This document shows positions 22,270 to 34,575 of a DNA stretch of 64,000 nucleotides, in pieces. The notes beneath the pieces are model-generated. The model saw nothing but the letters and a program-made list of their open reading frames with translations. It was not told where the DNA came from and ran no database searches. The position numbers and the translations under genes are program-made. Source of the DNA: Metallyticus violacea (lineage: Eukaryota; Arthropoda; Insecta; Mantodea; Metallyticidae); NCBI GenBank assembly GCA_030762175.1, contig CM060830.1, forward strand, positions 47,126,501 to 47,190,500, given 5' to 3'. Positions within the stretch are counted from its first letter, which is position 1. Each line of letters starts with the position of its first letter.

Positions 22270-22953
22270 TCTATTTTATATGTGTAAATGTAATAACTGT
22301 GCCCGTGTTTTGGTATAAACAAATGTCTGTGCACTAAGTCAGATGGGGTTACGAGATACAAGAGCACTCAAGAGCTATTCCATTGAAGGCTACAGTGATT
22401 ACTAAGTGACTTTCGCAGGTGTGAGGTACAAACGTGACAGAAATAATGTGACGCACATCTCTTGGAAGCCTGCTCATGGCCCTTTGTTGGCAATCCTTGG
22501 AGAGATATCTGCAAGGCGACAATAAGCTAGCGCAAGGGTTGCAATAAACAGGAAAAGCAATTTCCTTCAAACGCAGGAAGGGAGGCGAGAATGTTGTGAC
22601 TGCGAGAGTTGGCAAACCTGCACCAGCTGTTAATAATTCCGCGGCAGCGCTGAGCTCCGTCTATTCGCTGCTTACTTGCAATCTCTTCAACACAAACATG
22701 CACACATGTCCGAAAATGCCCCTTTCTTACGGTTATATACTTGCCGCGCTTTCTGCATCTCGCCTTAAGGGTAAGGGTACATAATAAATACTTTTTAGCC
22801 AGCTCAAAGTAAAAGTCGTGCTTTTAACACAAGGCATTCAAACTGGAAATTGCATTTTATAATTACTCAGTGATAAGTTTAGTATATGTAGAAAATAATC
22901 AGGTGATAATAAAATGTTTGCAATTTTATCGCACGTTTATAAACCACTAATCA
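21706..22953. other. No gene recognised; (CA)n at 22,229-22,268
   Basis: One perfect dinucleotide (CA)n array at 22,229-22,268. The DNA at 22,350-22,780 is less AT-rich and carries short frames on both strands (22,349-22,612 minus, 22,596-22,781 plus) without motifs. Confidence 0.45.
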
Positions 22954-23790
22954 CAGCAGCAGCAGCAGCAGCAGTAGCAGCAGCAGCAGCAGTAGTAGTA
23001 GTGGCATTTTATAGTGCCAGTTTTAGAATACTTCAGATAAATACAATTATCGCATAGGCCTTATGCCCCTACATATAATATCCTCCTTACAACAATCAAA
23101 ATGGCCACACGCATATATACACACACACATACATACCTATATACATACAGATCTACGTGCATACATAAAAATGTACAAACACATCTATTTACACACGTTT
23201 TCTATTAATAATTTTATATACAAATGCATAAACATGAATGAAACCCTTACTCTTGAGCCCCCCTTTCACATACTCACACCCCCTCTCCAACTCCCTCCTT
23301 TACATTATAGTTATTAAACTTATTTGTGGGGTTTTCTCTAGAAATGTTCCCAAATTGTGTTATCTCGCATGCACCAACACTTCCCGGCTAATGTTCAAAC
23401 TCTATCGGTATTCAAAAATTGCGGTGATAAATGCTCGCTTCTTAAAATCTCCGTTTCCCTGCATTCTGCCAGAATATGCCAGCAGGTATCGCTTTCTCCG
23501 AACACTGGACAAATTCTTTCCCTGAGAGCATTAAATGTTTTGTTTCCTATCCAAGCCTCTAATCTGAACCATGCGAGACCACTTCTTTCTTCTCTCTTCT
23601 AGATATCTAGATAATCCCCCCTCCCTCATACGGTGCATTTGAGCCTTTCAGGTTAAGTGCTACTTTCATGCGCATGGTTTTCGCTTTCAGAAGGAGTATC
23701 TAGTGTAAGCGGTTTAGTTCGTTCCACTAATAATTAAAACTTGTTAGGTTCATTTCTCCATCCACAAGTCTCATTCCTTTGCCGAGACAT
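22954..23790 (-). mobile_element. LINE family 1, 3' part, minus strand
   Basis: Inverted partner of the 3' end at 26,850-27,560. Its minus-strand C-terminus reads AWIGNKTFNALRERICP, then VFGESDTCWHILAEC (about 23,462-23,515). The second Cys of the zinc knuckle is Phe here. The 3' UTR matches the plus copy for about 400 bp (aaattattaatagaaaacgt, atgtgtttgtaca, tctaaaactggc) and ends in (ACT)n(GCT)n, seen on the plus strand as GCA/GTA units at 22,954-23,002. By eye the two copies agree at roughly five positions in six over the coding end. Confidence 0.85.
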
Positions 23791-25189
23791 GTGTACATGT
23801 TATTGTGTTAATTTTAACTTTGCTTAATTTTATCTCAGGGTTTTATTTTATTTTATTGTATACAGTTTTAAGGTATTTCTAAATTGGTAAATGATAAGCG
23901 AATAGTATGTCATATTAATACATTTAAGACAATGTTGTTAATGTGCTTAGCCATTAACTTTTTATATTTGTAAATGGTAGGGAAGTACTGTTTAATATTC
24001 ATGCATTGTGGCTAATGTGTTTAGTCATTTCCATATTTGTAAATCGCAAGTACTGACCAATGTTTATGCTTCAGGTAAAATGCTAAAATTATTAGTCTTT
24101 AAAGTTATTTGAATTTGTAAATCTAGGCAAGTAAATGTTTATCTTAATATATTTTAGTGAACTGTTTAGCTATGCAGCGATGTTTTCAGTATTTAATGCA
24201 GTTTGTTAAAACTAATAACACTCCTGAGTGCATTCTTGGCGAACTTTTGTGTTCCTGCTTATGTTATTTAATGAACAGTACTTGGAAACTACCTTTCCTG
24301 GCCACTTTCCTAGCAAGGGTCCTAACTCATGCAAGCATCAAATGAAGGAAAAGGAAAGACATCAAACAATATTGTGCATTGGCTTCTTATATCACATTTA
24401 ATAATTATAAATTAATAGAAAAAATAACACCAATATATCTAAAATTCCTTTTTGATGCATGCTTTTGATTAAGCGTGAGATAACAACAAGAAGTGAAATT
24501 TCGATTAATGTCCCTCTAAATTTGAGTTTTAACACACGTTTCTAGTCCACCGGTAACCATGTTTTCCTATAACGGATACACTGCCGTTTCTTTGCTATTT
24601 CTATGCACAAACTAAAAATGTTAATGACTATTTCACCTATGTGACGTCATCTTAAAATTGACCAATGAAACGAAACCGAATTTTGAATTTTGACCAATTA
24701 TAGTTGGATATTGCAGTGAAATTATCGAAAAAAATTATCAATTCCGTTTTATCATGCGACGTGCATTTGCCTTGTGGTCAGTGTAGCCAACTCTGTACCT
24801 CCACTATATAATTTCTGAGCACACATCACTGACTACTTTTCTGTGTTTTCAGTAATTGTAAATTTAACTAACTTAATGTGTATTCACTCAAACAATTGTT
24901 TTTGCGTAGTCAAACAGTCTGCAATAATTTTATAAATTATGTAACAATACCTGCCCAAGCAACCATAAATCTTAATACACACGCTGTTCAAAACGGTAAA
25001 ATGTTTTCTCTCTTTTGTTTATCTCAATTGGTATTAGTAAATCTAACCATAGCGACTGTAATAGTCGACTTTCGTCTATTTCAGTTTCACGGTATCTGAC
25101 CAAGTAGATGTTCATAAGTAAGTATAATATTTTATATAATTGTTAATAATCCGTGCGCGACTTTCAAATATATATTACCTTTATTCCAT
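23791..25189. other. No gene recognised; promoter-like cluster
   Basis: AT-rich DNA. At 24,641-24,830 there are several promoter-like motifs (separate entry). The 73-codon plus frame at 24,878-25,096 that follows has no recognisable domain. Confidence 0.35.
24641..24830 (+). promoter_or_regulatory. Candidate promoter-like motif cluster
   Basis: A perfect CRE palindrome tgacgtca at 24,642-24,649, two ccaat boxes in ttgaccaat context (about 24,658-24,666 and 24,689-24,697), an arthropod-initiator-like tcagt at 24,778-24,782, and tatataa at 24,805-24,811 with tcact about 20 bp downstream. Each motif is common in AT-rich DNA. Only the clustering is suggestive, and no gene is shown to start here. 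Confidence 0.2.
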
Positions 25190-27221
25190 AGCGTCACGGA
25201 AACAACACAAAGAGCTGCTGGTTTGTAAAAAGGATCAATGGAACAGCAAATTGGAAGAGCTTACAGAGGCAGCCTCCCGCGGGCAGGAAGCGTGTTTGGA
25301 GGTTATTGAAAAGAGTGGGGAAGAGACCTTATAACTGTAAACTCCGGAGCAGTGGAGAAATCACTTCCAAGAAGTATTCGGGGGAGGGGGCACTGGCACT
25401 AAACAAGATGCAGCTATTAGGGGTTCCAAAAATTGAAATTATGCATCGTGACAATATGATAGGGGAAGTAATTAAAGCAATAAAAGGCTTAAGAACAGCA
25501 AAGCACCTGGGCTCGACGGCCTGCCATCAGAACTATTTAAGGAGGGCTTAAGGTGTTTAACATTTATAGATTTGATGACGAAGACATTGAATGAAATTTT
25601 CAATGGGGGGCATATCCAAAGAAAAAGGAAATCGGCACTTATGTTTTCAGTATTTAAGAAAGGGAGCCCAAAGGTTCTGGAGGGATAAGAGAGTGGCACT
25701 TCTTCCGGTAATGGGAAAAATTATTGAAAATTTTATATGAGAGAATTAGATAATGGGTAGTAGAGTACAACACACTTTCAAAATTCCAAGTAGGTTTAGG
25801 GAAGGATACAGCACCGTGGGCAATATTTTTGTATTACGCACCCTGAGAGTACAACAAAAGTAGAAAAAGAAAGGAAAACTGCATTGTGCCTTCATAGATT
25901 TTCGAAAAAACTTTTGATTCCGGGAAAAGGCAGGCATTATGGAGTAAATTATGGACGAAAGGAGTCTCGGGTAAAACGATTAAGGCTTTAGAATTAATAT
26001 ATACTAAGGTACAGTTCTGTGAAAAATATAAAAGTTTCAGAAAGTATAATAACACGCAAGGCTGTATCCGATCACCCCTCCTTTTCAATTTGTCTGTGGA
26101 TGAATACCGGAGAAAATGTGTTTTGCAGAATCTGATAGGAGGCATATCCACACCAGCTCTCCTTTAAGCGGATGGTTTAATATTGATATCTGCAACAATT
26201 GGCGGTTTGCAAAGGGAGCTGGACTGCTTACAGCGTGTTGTTGCCAGGAATGGGGAATGACAGTCAAAGAGAAGACCAAAACAATGACATTCAAGAATGG
26301 CACGGCAGTGTACAGCAGTAAAGAGAGGTGGGAGTATGCAGGCCAGGCAATGGAAAATGTAAAGAAATTCACATACTTGGGAATCACCTTAACTATGAAT
26401 AGGAACTGAGGAAAACACACAGGCAACATAAAACGCAAGTGCAAAATTAAAAATATAGAAGTATTAAAGGTTTTAGCAAAAATACCGGAAACTCCGCTGA
26501 GAACAATGGAGTTGGTGTACAGGGTGGTTGTGAGGTCAACTATAGCGTACGGGGCCGAACTTTGGGAATGGAAAACACCGAGGAATTGAATCGGGTACTA
26601 TTGCAGTTTCTTAAACGGTTGCTACAAGTAGGGAGGGGTTCTTAAAGAGTTTGATATTAAGAACAATTAATTACTAGTTAAGGATAATATGGGGGAATCA
26701 AGCTGTTCTTCGAGCAGTTTGTCTAGAGGAGCAAATAAGGGATGAGCATCAAAAATAAGGAAAGGCTTAGGAAAAATTGAATTGGGGTATATTTGGTTAA
26801 GGGGAGAGGACATTACACTAAATAGTTGGAAAATAGTTGAAAGACGTTAGCGAAATATAGATAGACAAAATACTGAGTCTCAATGCGCAGAAAAAGTATC
26901 GCTTAACCTGCAGACTCAAATACATCCGGTGTGGGGAAGGGGGATTATTCAGATATCTGTGGCAGAGAAGAAAAACGTGGTCTCGCATGGTTCAGATTAG
27001 GGGCTTGGAAAGGAAACAAAACAGTTAATGCTCTCGGGGAAAGAATTTGCCCACTGTGCGGAGAAAGCGATACCTGGAAGCACATTTTGGCAGAATGCAG
27101 GGAAACGGAGATTTTAAGAAAAGTGTATTTATCACCGCAATGTCTCAATTCCAATAGAAATTTTAACATATGCCGGGAAGTGTTGGTGCATGCGAGATAC
27201 ACAATTTTGGAATATTTCTAG
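25190..27221 (+). pseudogene. LINE ORF2: reverse transcriptase and C-terminal domain
   Basis: Dead ORF2. In order: NSKAPGLDGLPSELFKEG at 25,494-25,547 (RT fingers), LLPVMGKIIEN near 25,700, FIDFR near 25,890 then, after a frameshift, TFDSGKRQALWSKL (palm with the first catalytic Asp), QGCIRSPLLFNL at 26,057-26,093, then ADGLILISATIGGL from 26,168. That last site is the catalytic xADD, here changed to ADG. FTYLGITL follows at about 26,370. The C-terminal end, open at 26,931-27,221, has AWFRLGAWKGNK and the knuckle CPLCGESDTWKHILAEC (C-x2-C-x7-H-x4-C). A full ORF2 of this kind is about 900-1,200 residues. The endonuclease is absent, and stops and shifts are frequent. Confidence 0.85.
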
Positions 27222-27560
27222 CGAAGACCCGACAAAGAAAGTTAATGGTTATAATGAAGAGAGGGAAGTTGGAGAGGAGGTGTGCGTAAATGGAAGGGGG
27301 TTCAAGAGTAAGATTTCCATTCATGTTTATGTATTTGTATATAAAATTATTAATAGAAAACGTGCGTATATCTCACGATGTGTTTGTACATTTGTATGTA
27401 TGCACGTAGATTTATATGAATGAATGTATGCATGTGGCAATTTTCATTGTTACAAGGACGATATTAGCATGTGCGGCCTTAAGGCCCATGCGACAGTTGT
27501 ACTTATTTGAATGTGTTTTAAAACTGGTAAAATAAAACGTCCATTTACTACTACTGATAC
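25190..27560 (+). mobile_element. LINE family 1, longest copy (RT to 3' tail)
   Basis: About 2.4 kb of a non-LTR retrotransposon lacking its 5' end (endonuclease). It holds the linker before RT, the RT domain, the C-terminal zinc knuckle (27,048-27,098), a 3' UTR of about 340 bp with a TGTA/TATG-rich part, and a short tail of ACT units at 27,549-27,557. The same 3' UTR and tail occur inverted at 22,954-23,400. The 5' truncation is typical of target-primed reverse transcription. The AWFRL...CPxCG layout is shared with family 2. Confidence 0.88.
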
Positions 27561-29099
27561 TTTTGTATAATCCCAATCCCCTATTGGCATTATTGACAAT
27601 CGACATTCATCTGTTGCTAGATGACTTGAAAAGTTTAAGTATTCAAGTACAATTATTACAACATTGTAAGCGAAATTTGCGGGAATTGTATTTAAATTTT
27701 ATTCGTGAAATAATCCTAATAACTAACACTCCCAGCTTTCCACTCACTACGTTTGTGAATTTATCGGCAATCTTAGACCCTCTTGTGATATTTCATGTGA
27801 TAACTCTGTCTACTCACAGCCGGATCATCACATTATTAAGAGAGACGTGATTCGTGATGAACCATGTCAGTTTTTTGTTCCTCTTACTGGATAATAGCAA
27901 TGTCTGACTCATAATTTTAGTTCTGACATGAGGTCTGCCATTTATTTCATTCCTTTTATTTGACGCATATTCTTAAATCGTAAACACCTTTTACAATAGA
28001 CAGCTCATTTTGTGTTCAGAGCAAGAAGGGAATCAGGTGACGTTGCTGCACCACAGTTCTTTGGTACTGACAGGCACTAACTCCTGCTTGTCCCTACAAA
28101 CCGAAAAACATATAATTCAGTTCATTCTCTGTCCAAATGATGAATTAATGACGTTTCAGATTCTTTTACTTATTCCTTACTTGGAATTTTATTTTTAAAG
28201 AAATCAGATTCAAATGGAAACTTACGATATTCAAGTGATTGATTGATAAAGTAAATCATGCATTATTCTCATAAAAATTTGGACTATACAGAAAATAATC
28301 ATCATTAAAACATTTCACCATGATTTTACGATCAAATTTTTTGATTCCAGCATCTACATAATCACCGTGCCGTATTAATGATACTAAATTTTAATTATAT
28401 CTACCACTAAAAGCATTTTATGGTTATTTGATCTGTATGGAACTTTCTATTTTTTGACAGCCTATAAATCATAAATCAACCAGCGTCTTCCTTCCTCCAG
28501 AATATTTATTTTAAGCATGAGGATAAATTGCATTAAAAATAAGAAAAGACAAAACAGTCGTAGACAGGACTAAAATAACATTTCAGACATTTAGGAGAAT
28601 ATTTAATGGAGAATAATGTGCTTTTTAACTGCATAAAATTACAATTTAAAAATGATGTGCATTGTTAAATTATTTAGTTCAGTGCGATGATTGGGTGGTA
28701 TTATTGTCTCTGCTTAAATTCTGTTGCATCTACACTTTGTGCGATAATCAATATGTGCAATTTTTGCAGAAATTTACTTTTTCTTACAGGGTGGTTTTAG
28801 TTAGTTTTTATGTGTACTAGATGGGAACTAGGGATAATTTTAATCCATTTGACAAATTTCATCATATTTGTAAGAAGATTGACAAAGAAACAACAAAAAA
28901 CATTACGCACTTTGTTAGGAAACGCATTGGGCGTATTTTGATATAAAACTTTGTTGCAAGGATATCGTTTAGACCTCACTTTAATTTCGAACTCTTTGTG
29001 TAATGCAAAGGAAATTACTAAAAAATATGAAAATTGTTTATAAAAATCTCGGAAGCTTTTAATTTTTTCAAGTACAATTTTATTGCAAAATTTATTAAA
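27561..29099. other. No gene recognised
   Basis: AT-rich. Short frames (27,563-27,847 plus, 28,797-29,156 minus) have no family motif. Confidence 0.4.
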
Positions 29100-29340
29100 T
29101 ATGGTTTTAGTTATAAATATTGTCCGCTCACGCAGCGTTATACACTTGGACGCCAGCATTGCAACTCCTCTTTCCCCACTCCCGATGTTATATTTTTAAA
29201 TGTCGCTTCTAAATCGTCCCCTGCTAGTCTCACGACAGTATACATTCATTCGTGAAGATGTGTAGACAATGACTCTAGAACACTGCATTTTTGAGTGTAA
29301 TATAAATAGGAATCAACTCGTCAAAGTATGAAATTTATTT
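29100..29340 (+). mobile_element. Possible LINE C-terminal scrap
   Basis: In one plus frame near 29,265-29,325, MTLEHCIFECNINRNQL has the 'TLEHxxFEC' pattern found in the C-terminal zinc-knuckle region of Jockey- and R1-like LINEs. The upstream Cys pair is not convincingly present. A different family from the 25 kb LINE. Tentative. Confidence 0.35.
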
Positions 29341-29954
29341 AGATCCTTCTTAACCTTCTTCCAAAAGTACATTTCAAGATATTACATACCATTTTGAATG
29401 AACTACTTAAGTTCCAAGATAAATAAAACAGAACACGAGAGGAAATGTGCACTTTTAACAGTGTAAAAACTTTATGCAAATGTTAAATTTACACGACAAA
29501 ATTATTCCCGAAAATTAACAAATCGTAACAATCAGAATGTAATTTATTTACACAATTAGTCAATAAAAGACGATCATTTTAGCATATTTTTAAGATTCTA
29601 CTTCAGGAAATAGAATAGGAATACGGACGTCGTCGATTGGGACAAGTTAGTAGCCAAGACTTAAACACTGATATCATCGGTTTTGCAACAGTTACGCGGT
29701 TAATGGAGGTTACCCAGTAGCAAGAGCTTTCAAGTGCATGCACTGGTCTGATTTTTTGTATGCAAATGATTTATTAAGTATAGTGATTGTGCTTTGTATC
29801 ATTCATATAATAAACGCGATTCTGTAGGGTTTCGATAAACAATAATTCAAAATGTTAAATCTTTTAAACTTTACTGTTTTATTTTTTTGTATTTTCGTAA
29901 ACATTTCTCTTATTTTATCATAAATTTAGGTAACTGCTGTTAAAATGACTAATA

Positions 29955-30220
29955 GGCGTAGTAAAGGTAAAGGGCGTAGGTTAGGAAAAAGGTGGAACAT
30001 ATTACATGTGCTAGAGAATGCGTGTAAAGCAGAAGGCATCCTCGAAGAAGTACTGGAAATTTTGTAATACAATTGGGTGTGACAATGATAGTGAACACAA
30101 TGAAATGGAAATCAACTGTGGCAGGAAGAACCAATTGATAAAGGTGATGTTGGGAGTGCAATAGACTTAGACGGATGTCTGGCAGCAGAAATGTCAATAA
30201 CAAGATAATTTCCTCCCAAG
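29955..30220 (+). repeat. Repeat X, copy 1 (acidic ORF relic)
   Basis: Encodes, with frameshifts, ENACKAEGILEEVLEIL then NDSEHNEMEI. The same peptides occur in the minus-strand ORF at 44,594-44,938 (ENTWKEDILEEVMERV, NESEHNEMEM), and the DNA similarity continues past the acidic run (ttgggagtgcaatagac versus cttggagtgcagccg). So this is a dispersed repeat with coding ancestry. I do not recognise the protein family. The upstream part is basic (RRSKGKGRRLGKRW). Confidence 0.6.
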
Positions 30221-33200
30221 TTTAGCTATCAGCATTCTTAAGTACTTAACTTCAAGTATGGTACACCAAAACTACTAGGTAAATACAAAGTACGAACTCA
30301 AGCTATGAGACACCTCCCGACTGATAAACCAGATGAGTTATAGATATAAGTGGAGAGAGTGATGCATTGTATCCCTCCTAGCTTTTGTGTACAATCCCGT
30401 ACTAACATAATATCACTTATCTATGTAGATCTAATATTATTTTATCATTTACTAAAAATGTTGGTCATATTTGATATCGGCATGCATAACTATGTAAAAA
30501 TTAAGTGAAATATTACAATTAATTTTAATTACTCAGATTAATTGCTTAAGTGAACTACTATTAAGTCAAAGTACCAACACAAGCTATAAGACACAAAAAC
30601 TGATAGTAACAGCCGTAAGAGAGAGGGTGATTGATAACTATCTAAAATTAAAAAGGAAATGTTACAATTAATTTTAATTTTAAATACTCACATTGATTAT
30701 TTAAGTGAATTAAAACTTAATGCTGTTGCTGTTGGGCTACGTACAAGAGTGTGTGAATATCGATATTTCAAAGTTCATTTGTTTTCTTACAGAAAGAGCT
30801 TTTAGACTTTGATTTTTTGTTCTGCACCCTTCAGTTGTTTCTGAAGCACAAGTTTCTTCTGCGTACGAAATATTCGCAAAGATGTTATCAAAGCAAATAA
30901 AACTGCACAGTATATTTTTGCAGAAAATCAACACGCCTTTAGAAAGGAACTTTACTGTATAGATGGAGTTACACAACTAAACATAAAAGGAAGGAATTTA
31001 ATTTACCTACACCCATCGACTTTGCTGACTACTAAAAGGAATTTGACAAAGTGGATGGAACCTTACTGTGACAGGTATTTACGCGAAAAGTGTATTTATT
31101 TCACCTCACAAGAACAATGCAGAATTTGAACATGGAAACAAGTTGTGAAAGAGAAATTAAAGGAGAATGTATAAAAATTTACAGCCAAGAAGTTGCATAA
31201 GGGCGTAGTGGTCGGTGCATTATTAAACCGTATTTGGAATGTATCAGTGGTCAAATTAACGGTAGAGATTTAAAAATCTGATAAAGTTTAAATTGTTAAT
31301 TACATAGTTGAGTACTTTAAAGTTACTTTAAAAACTGCCCTAAAATGTAACAAGACTATCTCAAAAACTAGATATCAACTTCTTAGGAAAAATGCAAGAA
31401 AACTACATTGTAAGAACTGGAACAAAAATAGTGGCAACACGTCTATAATTCATAACTATTTATTCTAGAATTAGTACATTATCAGGATACCTCATTATAA
31501 ATCTCTGTCTCGTTTTTATCTATGCGTAAACGAGCGACATTTTACTTTGAGGACTGTTTTTTCTGACTATGAGTGGTTACCTCTTAGTGGTAACAATGTG
31601 ATACCAGGCAATATCATGCAAAACAGTGGGGTACAGTTTTTTTCTTTGCAATGCAGGACAAAGATGAGATTCCAGGAAACTGTGGTAGCAGTGGCATTAA
31701 TATCAGAATCTGAGCAACTGCATTTATGTCTCAGACATCATATGTCACTGTAGCAAAACTATTACATTACTGAGAATTTTATACCCAGTTTTGGTTCGTT
31801 AAGATGGCCTCCACGTTTCACCCATGCCATAGTGCGATTTTTTCTGGTGTAACGTTTCATGGTGTCATTTATGAACATTCCTAAGGTGCTGAGGCACACA
31901 AATTGATGCAGATAGACAAAAGCAAGCCTAGTCTACTGTTATTTCTGGAATCAACCATCTCACTGTCCATCTCTAGTATAGATCGAAACCGCGTAGTGTG
32001 CTGCAGTGTCAGATCGACCTGCACATGACGCATCCTCCACACTATCAAGTTCTCGGTGATCCAACGTACCACTGTCTGATATGACAAGACATTTCAACAA
32101 GCTACTCTTGGATTGTTATGGCATTCTTTATCATTTATTCCATGCTGATGCTTCAATTCTGACCCATGCCCGTTATTCAGACTTGTAAACTACACATTTC
32201 TTTATGGGAACTCTTGGACATCCTTAATTAAAATTTTTGTGGAATAGTAGCGTGACTTTCCTCTAAAAGTTTAAACTTGGCAGCTCCTCTCTGATTTGAT
32301 GCATGCAAAACTGATACATAGTTGATACATGCGGAATGATCCCCGTTTGAAATCAAGAAATAAATTTGAGAGACACTGTACCTGGTTTTAGCAAGTATAT
32401 CTATATTATTGTCTATTTTTAGAGATATGTTATTGATTTTTCACACCATTCTTTCAATTTAATTATTATTATTATTATTATTATTATTATTGATGTTCTT
32501 TATTTCAAATTCTGAAAAAATAAACAAAGTAAGTAAGAACATACTAAGAAACGGTTAGCTCGATGTATTTATAAATGAATGTACCACAAAGATTTGTTGT
32601 TGCTTTTTTTTCCATCAAAATGATTTATAGCCATATCAATAGGTCTAAGGGGCAGAAGAAACGTTTATTAGCGGTATACTTAAGCACTATTGTGTTAATT
32701 ATAGCCTTTTATTTTTAAATTTAAAGAGTTACAAAGCTAATATGAAGTCATTAGCAATTTCATCGATTATTGTATTTAATTATCTCGAATTTTTGTTTTA
32801 ATATGCTATACATGCCTTTTAAATGTATGTTCCAGTACTCAATTTATTTAAATGGCACTAAGTATACCAAAATTACAACATGGCTTGGTTCTAACTCAGT
32901 CTAATATTTTAACTGGCTACAATAATTTTTTTTAATTAACATATTAACAAACACTATTCAACTGACTATATTTAACCACGTTTGTTGAGGTGCAGCCTTC
33001 GGTTATCCACAAGACTCTGCCCCCTTCCCCTAAATGGAGAAACACTATAATAACACACAGAAACATATGTTGCAATTTGTTCTAATAGTAAAAATTCGTA
33101 TTAAAATTCGTTGTCAAACTTGTCAGCGCAAACTATATGCAGATGATAAGCTTACTAAATATTTTTATAATTATATAATTCACAACGATGATGATTTTAC

Positions 33201-34274
33201 TATACCATTATTATCACATGCATGTAATTATGTTTTCATCATGTCATTCACGTGTTATTTAGGGGGTGCCCGACACATTCTGAGTGAAATGAGTAGCAAA
33301 GTGAAAAGTTTCAAAAAATATCAAACTTAGCTCACTTTAATTGTGCTTGTGTTTCTTTTTCTTAAATTGATCTTATTGCTGCCGGCAGAACGCATAAAGT
33401 AAGCAATCAAGTTATAGTTGGTTTTGTTGTATATAAATAAATAATATTATTATGTATAAATACCTAACATTTATGTTAATTTAAAAGTATAGCTATACAG
33501 AGTGCAGAAAAGGTATAAACAAAGAATAAAAACGTTGAAAGAGCATCAAAAGACATGCTGCCCAAGAAAAGAAAAAAAATATTCTGCAGGCATTAACTCC
33601 AAAGCTAAAATTGTCTTTATAGATGTTAAAAAGGACTGATGACACAATTGATACCTTATTCAAATAATTCATTCTATCAAATGCACAGCGTCACTTCACT
33701 GAATTTCATGTTCTATCTTAATATGTAAACGTCTAAATTGAACCCCTAGTGCATTATGGTAGGATGTGCCCTATCCATGGTACATTTTAGGTAGCTCTTC
33801 ATTCAACTACAATACAATGAGTGTTAATACGTTATTTAATTAATTGAACTACAATAATCCTTCATAAAATACATCAATTGTAATTTCAAAACCTCTTACC
33901 ATTGTACACTGAGCGACTTGTGGCTAGATTGCTATGCAATCTCTTTATGTCTGCTCTTCCGCCAGGTTTATATTTGGCTCTCTATGACCACACGTCACAT
34001 AGCAACGCAGCTATGATGTTGATCCATATCGATGCGTTGCGAGACAATTTGTTTCCGCGTTGAAATACTTAGTGTAAAGCCCCTTTGTTATGTAAATTCT
34101 TCGTAAACATTATTTTCTCAATCTGTATTTAGTTTTATGATTTATATCCAAGGAAAATTAATTCATATTGTTGAAAATGTACCATGTATGTAACTAATAT
34201 CCAATTTTACTTCAAAACTGTCTTTTTAAGGTGTGCAGTATTAAAACCACCATCTGTTTTTTTAATGAAGACTC
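30221..34274. other. No gene recognised; (TTA)n at 32,462-32,491
   Basis: Long AT-rich stretch. 31,540-32,100 is somewhat richer in G+C with short frames on both strands (31,547-31,750 plus, 31,881-32,087 minus) but no motif. A perfect TTA array lies at 32,462-32,491. A 98-codon frame at 33,034-33,327 is unremarkable. Confidence 0.45.
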
Positions 34275-34285
34275 AGTATTTTTAT

Positions 34286-34564
34286 GACCGTCACGGGTGG
34301 CCGAGGTCGTTAAGGCGTGGACTTGTGAGCCTGGGGTTTGGGTTCCATTTCCACCAGGACCGTCCTCCCTGAAAGTATATTTTTTTACAGGTTTTCCTCA
34401 GTCCTCATAAATATTAAATTCTTGGTGAATACTCTAAACATAGCCCTGGTGCGCTTCCTTCCTTACAGAATATCCTTTCCCAATTTAGCATTTATCTCAT
34501 TATCATCAGTGCCTACCGCCTGTGGTGCCTCAGCACTAAAATCAGGTATTAAACACTATGCAAA
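34286..34564 (+). mobile_element. SINE-B, full length with TSDs
   Basis: Head accgtcacgggtggccgagg and cgttaaggcgtggacttgtg keeps a good A box. The B box is worn (gggtttgggttccatttcc). Body and 3' end (gtgcctcagcactaaaatca) are diverged. Flanks agtatttttat at 34,275-34,285 and agtatttttaa at 34,565-34,575 are a 10 bp identical duplication. Confidence 0.88.
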
Positions 34565-34575
34565 AGTATTTTTAA

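Noticed and set aside
31540..32100. Possible transposase relic in a GC-richer patch
   Set aside because: Translations on both strands showed no catalytic or DNA-binding motif I could name.
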